DNA of 64,000 nucleotides, taken from Sphingomonas sp. Leaf412. Lineage in GTDB: Bacteria > Pseudomonadota > Alphaproteobacteria > Sphingomonadales > Sphingomonadaceae. The notes beneath the pieces were generated by a model that saw only the letters and a list, made by a program, of their open reading frames with translations, was not told the origin of the DNA and ran no database searches. Numbering within the stretch: the stretch's first letter is position 1; every line of letters starts with the position of its first letter. The stretch lies in assembly GCF_001425405.1 (NCBI RefSeq), contig NZ_LMQP01000003.1:553822-617821 (forward strand), given 5' to 3'. Of the stretch, positions 63,230-64,000 are shown piece after piece. The position numbers were made by a program, and so were the translations under genes.

Positions 63230-64000
63230 ATGTCCACGACCTTCACCATCGATTCCTCCACCAGTCGCGCGACCCCCGTCGCCGCGCCGATGAAGCGCCT
63301 GACCGTCCCCGCCGTGCGCCGGCGCAAGGGGGGCGACCCGCTGGTGATGCTGACCGCCTATACCGTCCGCATGGCGCAGTTGATGGACCCGCATTGCGAC
63401 CTCCTGCTCGTCGGCGACAGCCTGGGGCAGGTGATCTACGGCCTGCCGTCCACCGTCCCGGTCACGCTGGAGATGATGGCGGCCCATGGTGCGGCGGTGG
63501 TGCGCGGCAGCTTCCATGCCGTGGTGGTCGTCGACATGCCCTTCGGCAGCTACGAGGCATCGCCGCAGCAGGCGTTCGACAGCGCGTCCTTCCTGCTGAA
63601 GCAGACCGGTGCGGCCGCCGTGAAGATGGAGGGCGGGGCGGTGATGGCGCCCACGATCGCCTTCCTGTCGGAACGCGGGATTCCCGTCATGGGCCATGTC
63701 GGCCTGACGCCGCAGGCGGTCAACGCACTGGGCGGCTACGGCGCGCGGGGGCGCAGCCCGGAAGAGGCGGCGAAGATCGTCGGGGATGCGACGGCGGTGG
63801 CGCAGGCGGGCGCGTTCGCGATCGTGGTCGAGGGGGTGGTGGAACCGATCGCGGTGGAGATCACGCGAGCGATCGACATTCCCACGATCGGGATCGGCGC
63901 ATCGGCGGACTGCGATGGTCAGGTGCTGGTGACGGAGGACATGCTGGGGATGTTCGAACGCACCCCGCGCTTCGTGAAGCGGTATGGCGATATGGCGGGG
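63230..64000 (+). CDS. panB: Ketopantoate hydroxymethyltransferase, 5' part (3' end outside the window)
   Basis: PanB makes ketopantoate from alpha-ketoisovalerate and methylene-tetrahydrofolate, the first dedicated step of pantothenate synthesis. The frame begins M-S-T-T-F-T-I-D at 63230 and stays open to the window end (257 codons). Visible are M-L-T-A-Y, V-G-D-S-L-G (metal-binding Asp), [13 protein letters not shown] and G-H-V-G-L-T-P-Q. Usual length is about 260-290, so only the end is missing. Confidence 0.95.
   Translation, partial: MSTTFTIDSSTSRATPVAAPMKRLTVPAVRRRKGGDPLVMLTAYTVRMAQLMDPHCDLLLVGDSLGQVIYGLPSTVPVTLEMMAAHGAAVVRGSFHAVVVVDMPFGSYEASPQQAFDSASFLLKQTGAAAVKMEGGAVMAPTIAFLSERGIPVMGHVGLTPQAVNALGGYGARGRSPEEAAKIVGDATAVAQAGAFAIVVEGVVEPIAVEITRAIDIPTIGIGASADCDGQVLVTEDMLGMFERTPRFVKRYGDMAG

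Overview
This 64-kb window is high-GC chromosomal core DNA from an alphaproteobacterium, most likely a member of the Sphingomonadaceae (Sphingomonas sensu lato). The pointers are the protein sequences themselves (a UbiE/UbiB ubiquinone cluster, a 397-residue EF-Tu, an RpoA beginning S-V-N-A-K-N-W), a secreted protein with a PEPATWG C-terminal sorting signal, several copies of an inverted repeat built on CCGTTCG...TCGAAG...CGAACGG between genes, and an Arg at position 88 of ribosomal protein S12. There are no insertion sequences, phage genes or CRISPR arrays. Both window edges cut genes: a metallophosphoesterase on the left and panB on the right.

Layout. 1-5.2 kb: tail of a metallophosphoesterase, tRNA-Glu(CTC), AraC-type regulator, class II DAHP synthase (aroG), an atypical short-chain dehydrogenase, a 52-residue membrane protein and a 2-hydroxyacid dehydrogenase. 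5.3-8.8 kb: dTDP-L-rhamnose operon rmlC-rmlB-rmlD-rmlA (minus strand). 8.9-15.7 kb: cysS, a nitrilase-family amidase, rpsU, an FKBP isomerase, a protein phosphatase, galU, moeB/thiF-like, a small secreted or membrane peptide, dut. 15.8-20.5 kb: ubiE-ubiB-membrane protein-coaBC (minus strand). 20.5-24.7 kb: mutM, rpsT, dnaA, a PspC-domain protein and a PEP-CTERM-like protein. 25.0-33.6 kb: rpoB-rpoC (minus strand), without rplKAJL next to them. 33.9-38.4 kb: an alpha-amino-acid ester hydrolase of the CocE/NonD type flanked by two paralogous single-pass membrane proteins. 38.5-59.6 kb: the str, S10, spc and alpha ribosomal operons in the standard order, interrupted by three non-ribosomal genes (a coiled-coil membrane protein between rpsG and fusA; a Uma2-type protein and a small membrane protein between adk and rpsM). 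59.9-64 kb: guaA, a subclass B3 metallo-beta-lactamase, an ArsC/YffB-like protein, a membrane protein and panB.

How the parts work together. Most of the window is information-processing machinery (RNA polymerase, about 30 ribosomal proteins, EF-G, EF-Tu, SecY, DnaA) and envelope precursor supply (GalU makes UDP-glucose, RmlABCD makes dTDP-rhamnose). Seven promoter candidates were located, six of them with a TTGAC- or TTAGAC-like -35 box exactly 17 bp from a TA-starting -10 box, often overlapping the stop codon of the upstream gene. Five convincing intrinsic terminators delimit transcription units.

Points most worth a second look: the hydrolase with its flanking paralogs, the genes inserted into ribosomal operons, the glycine/arginine-rich extension of ribosomal protein S5, Arg88 in S12, and the structured rpoB leader. 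No clearly novel defence or mobile system is visible. All calls are from reading the sequence; no database search was run.
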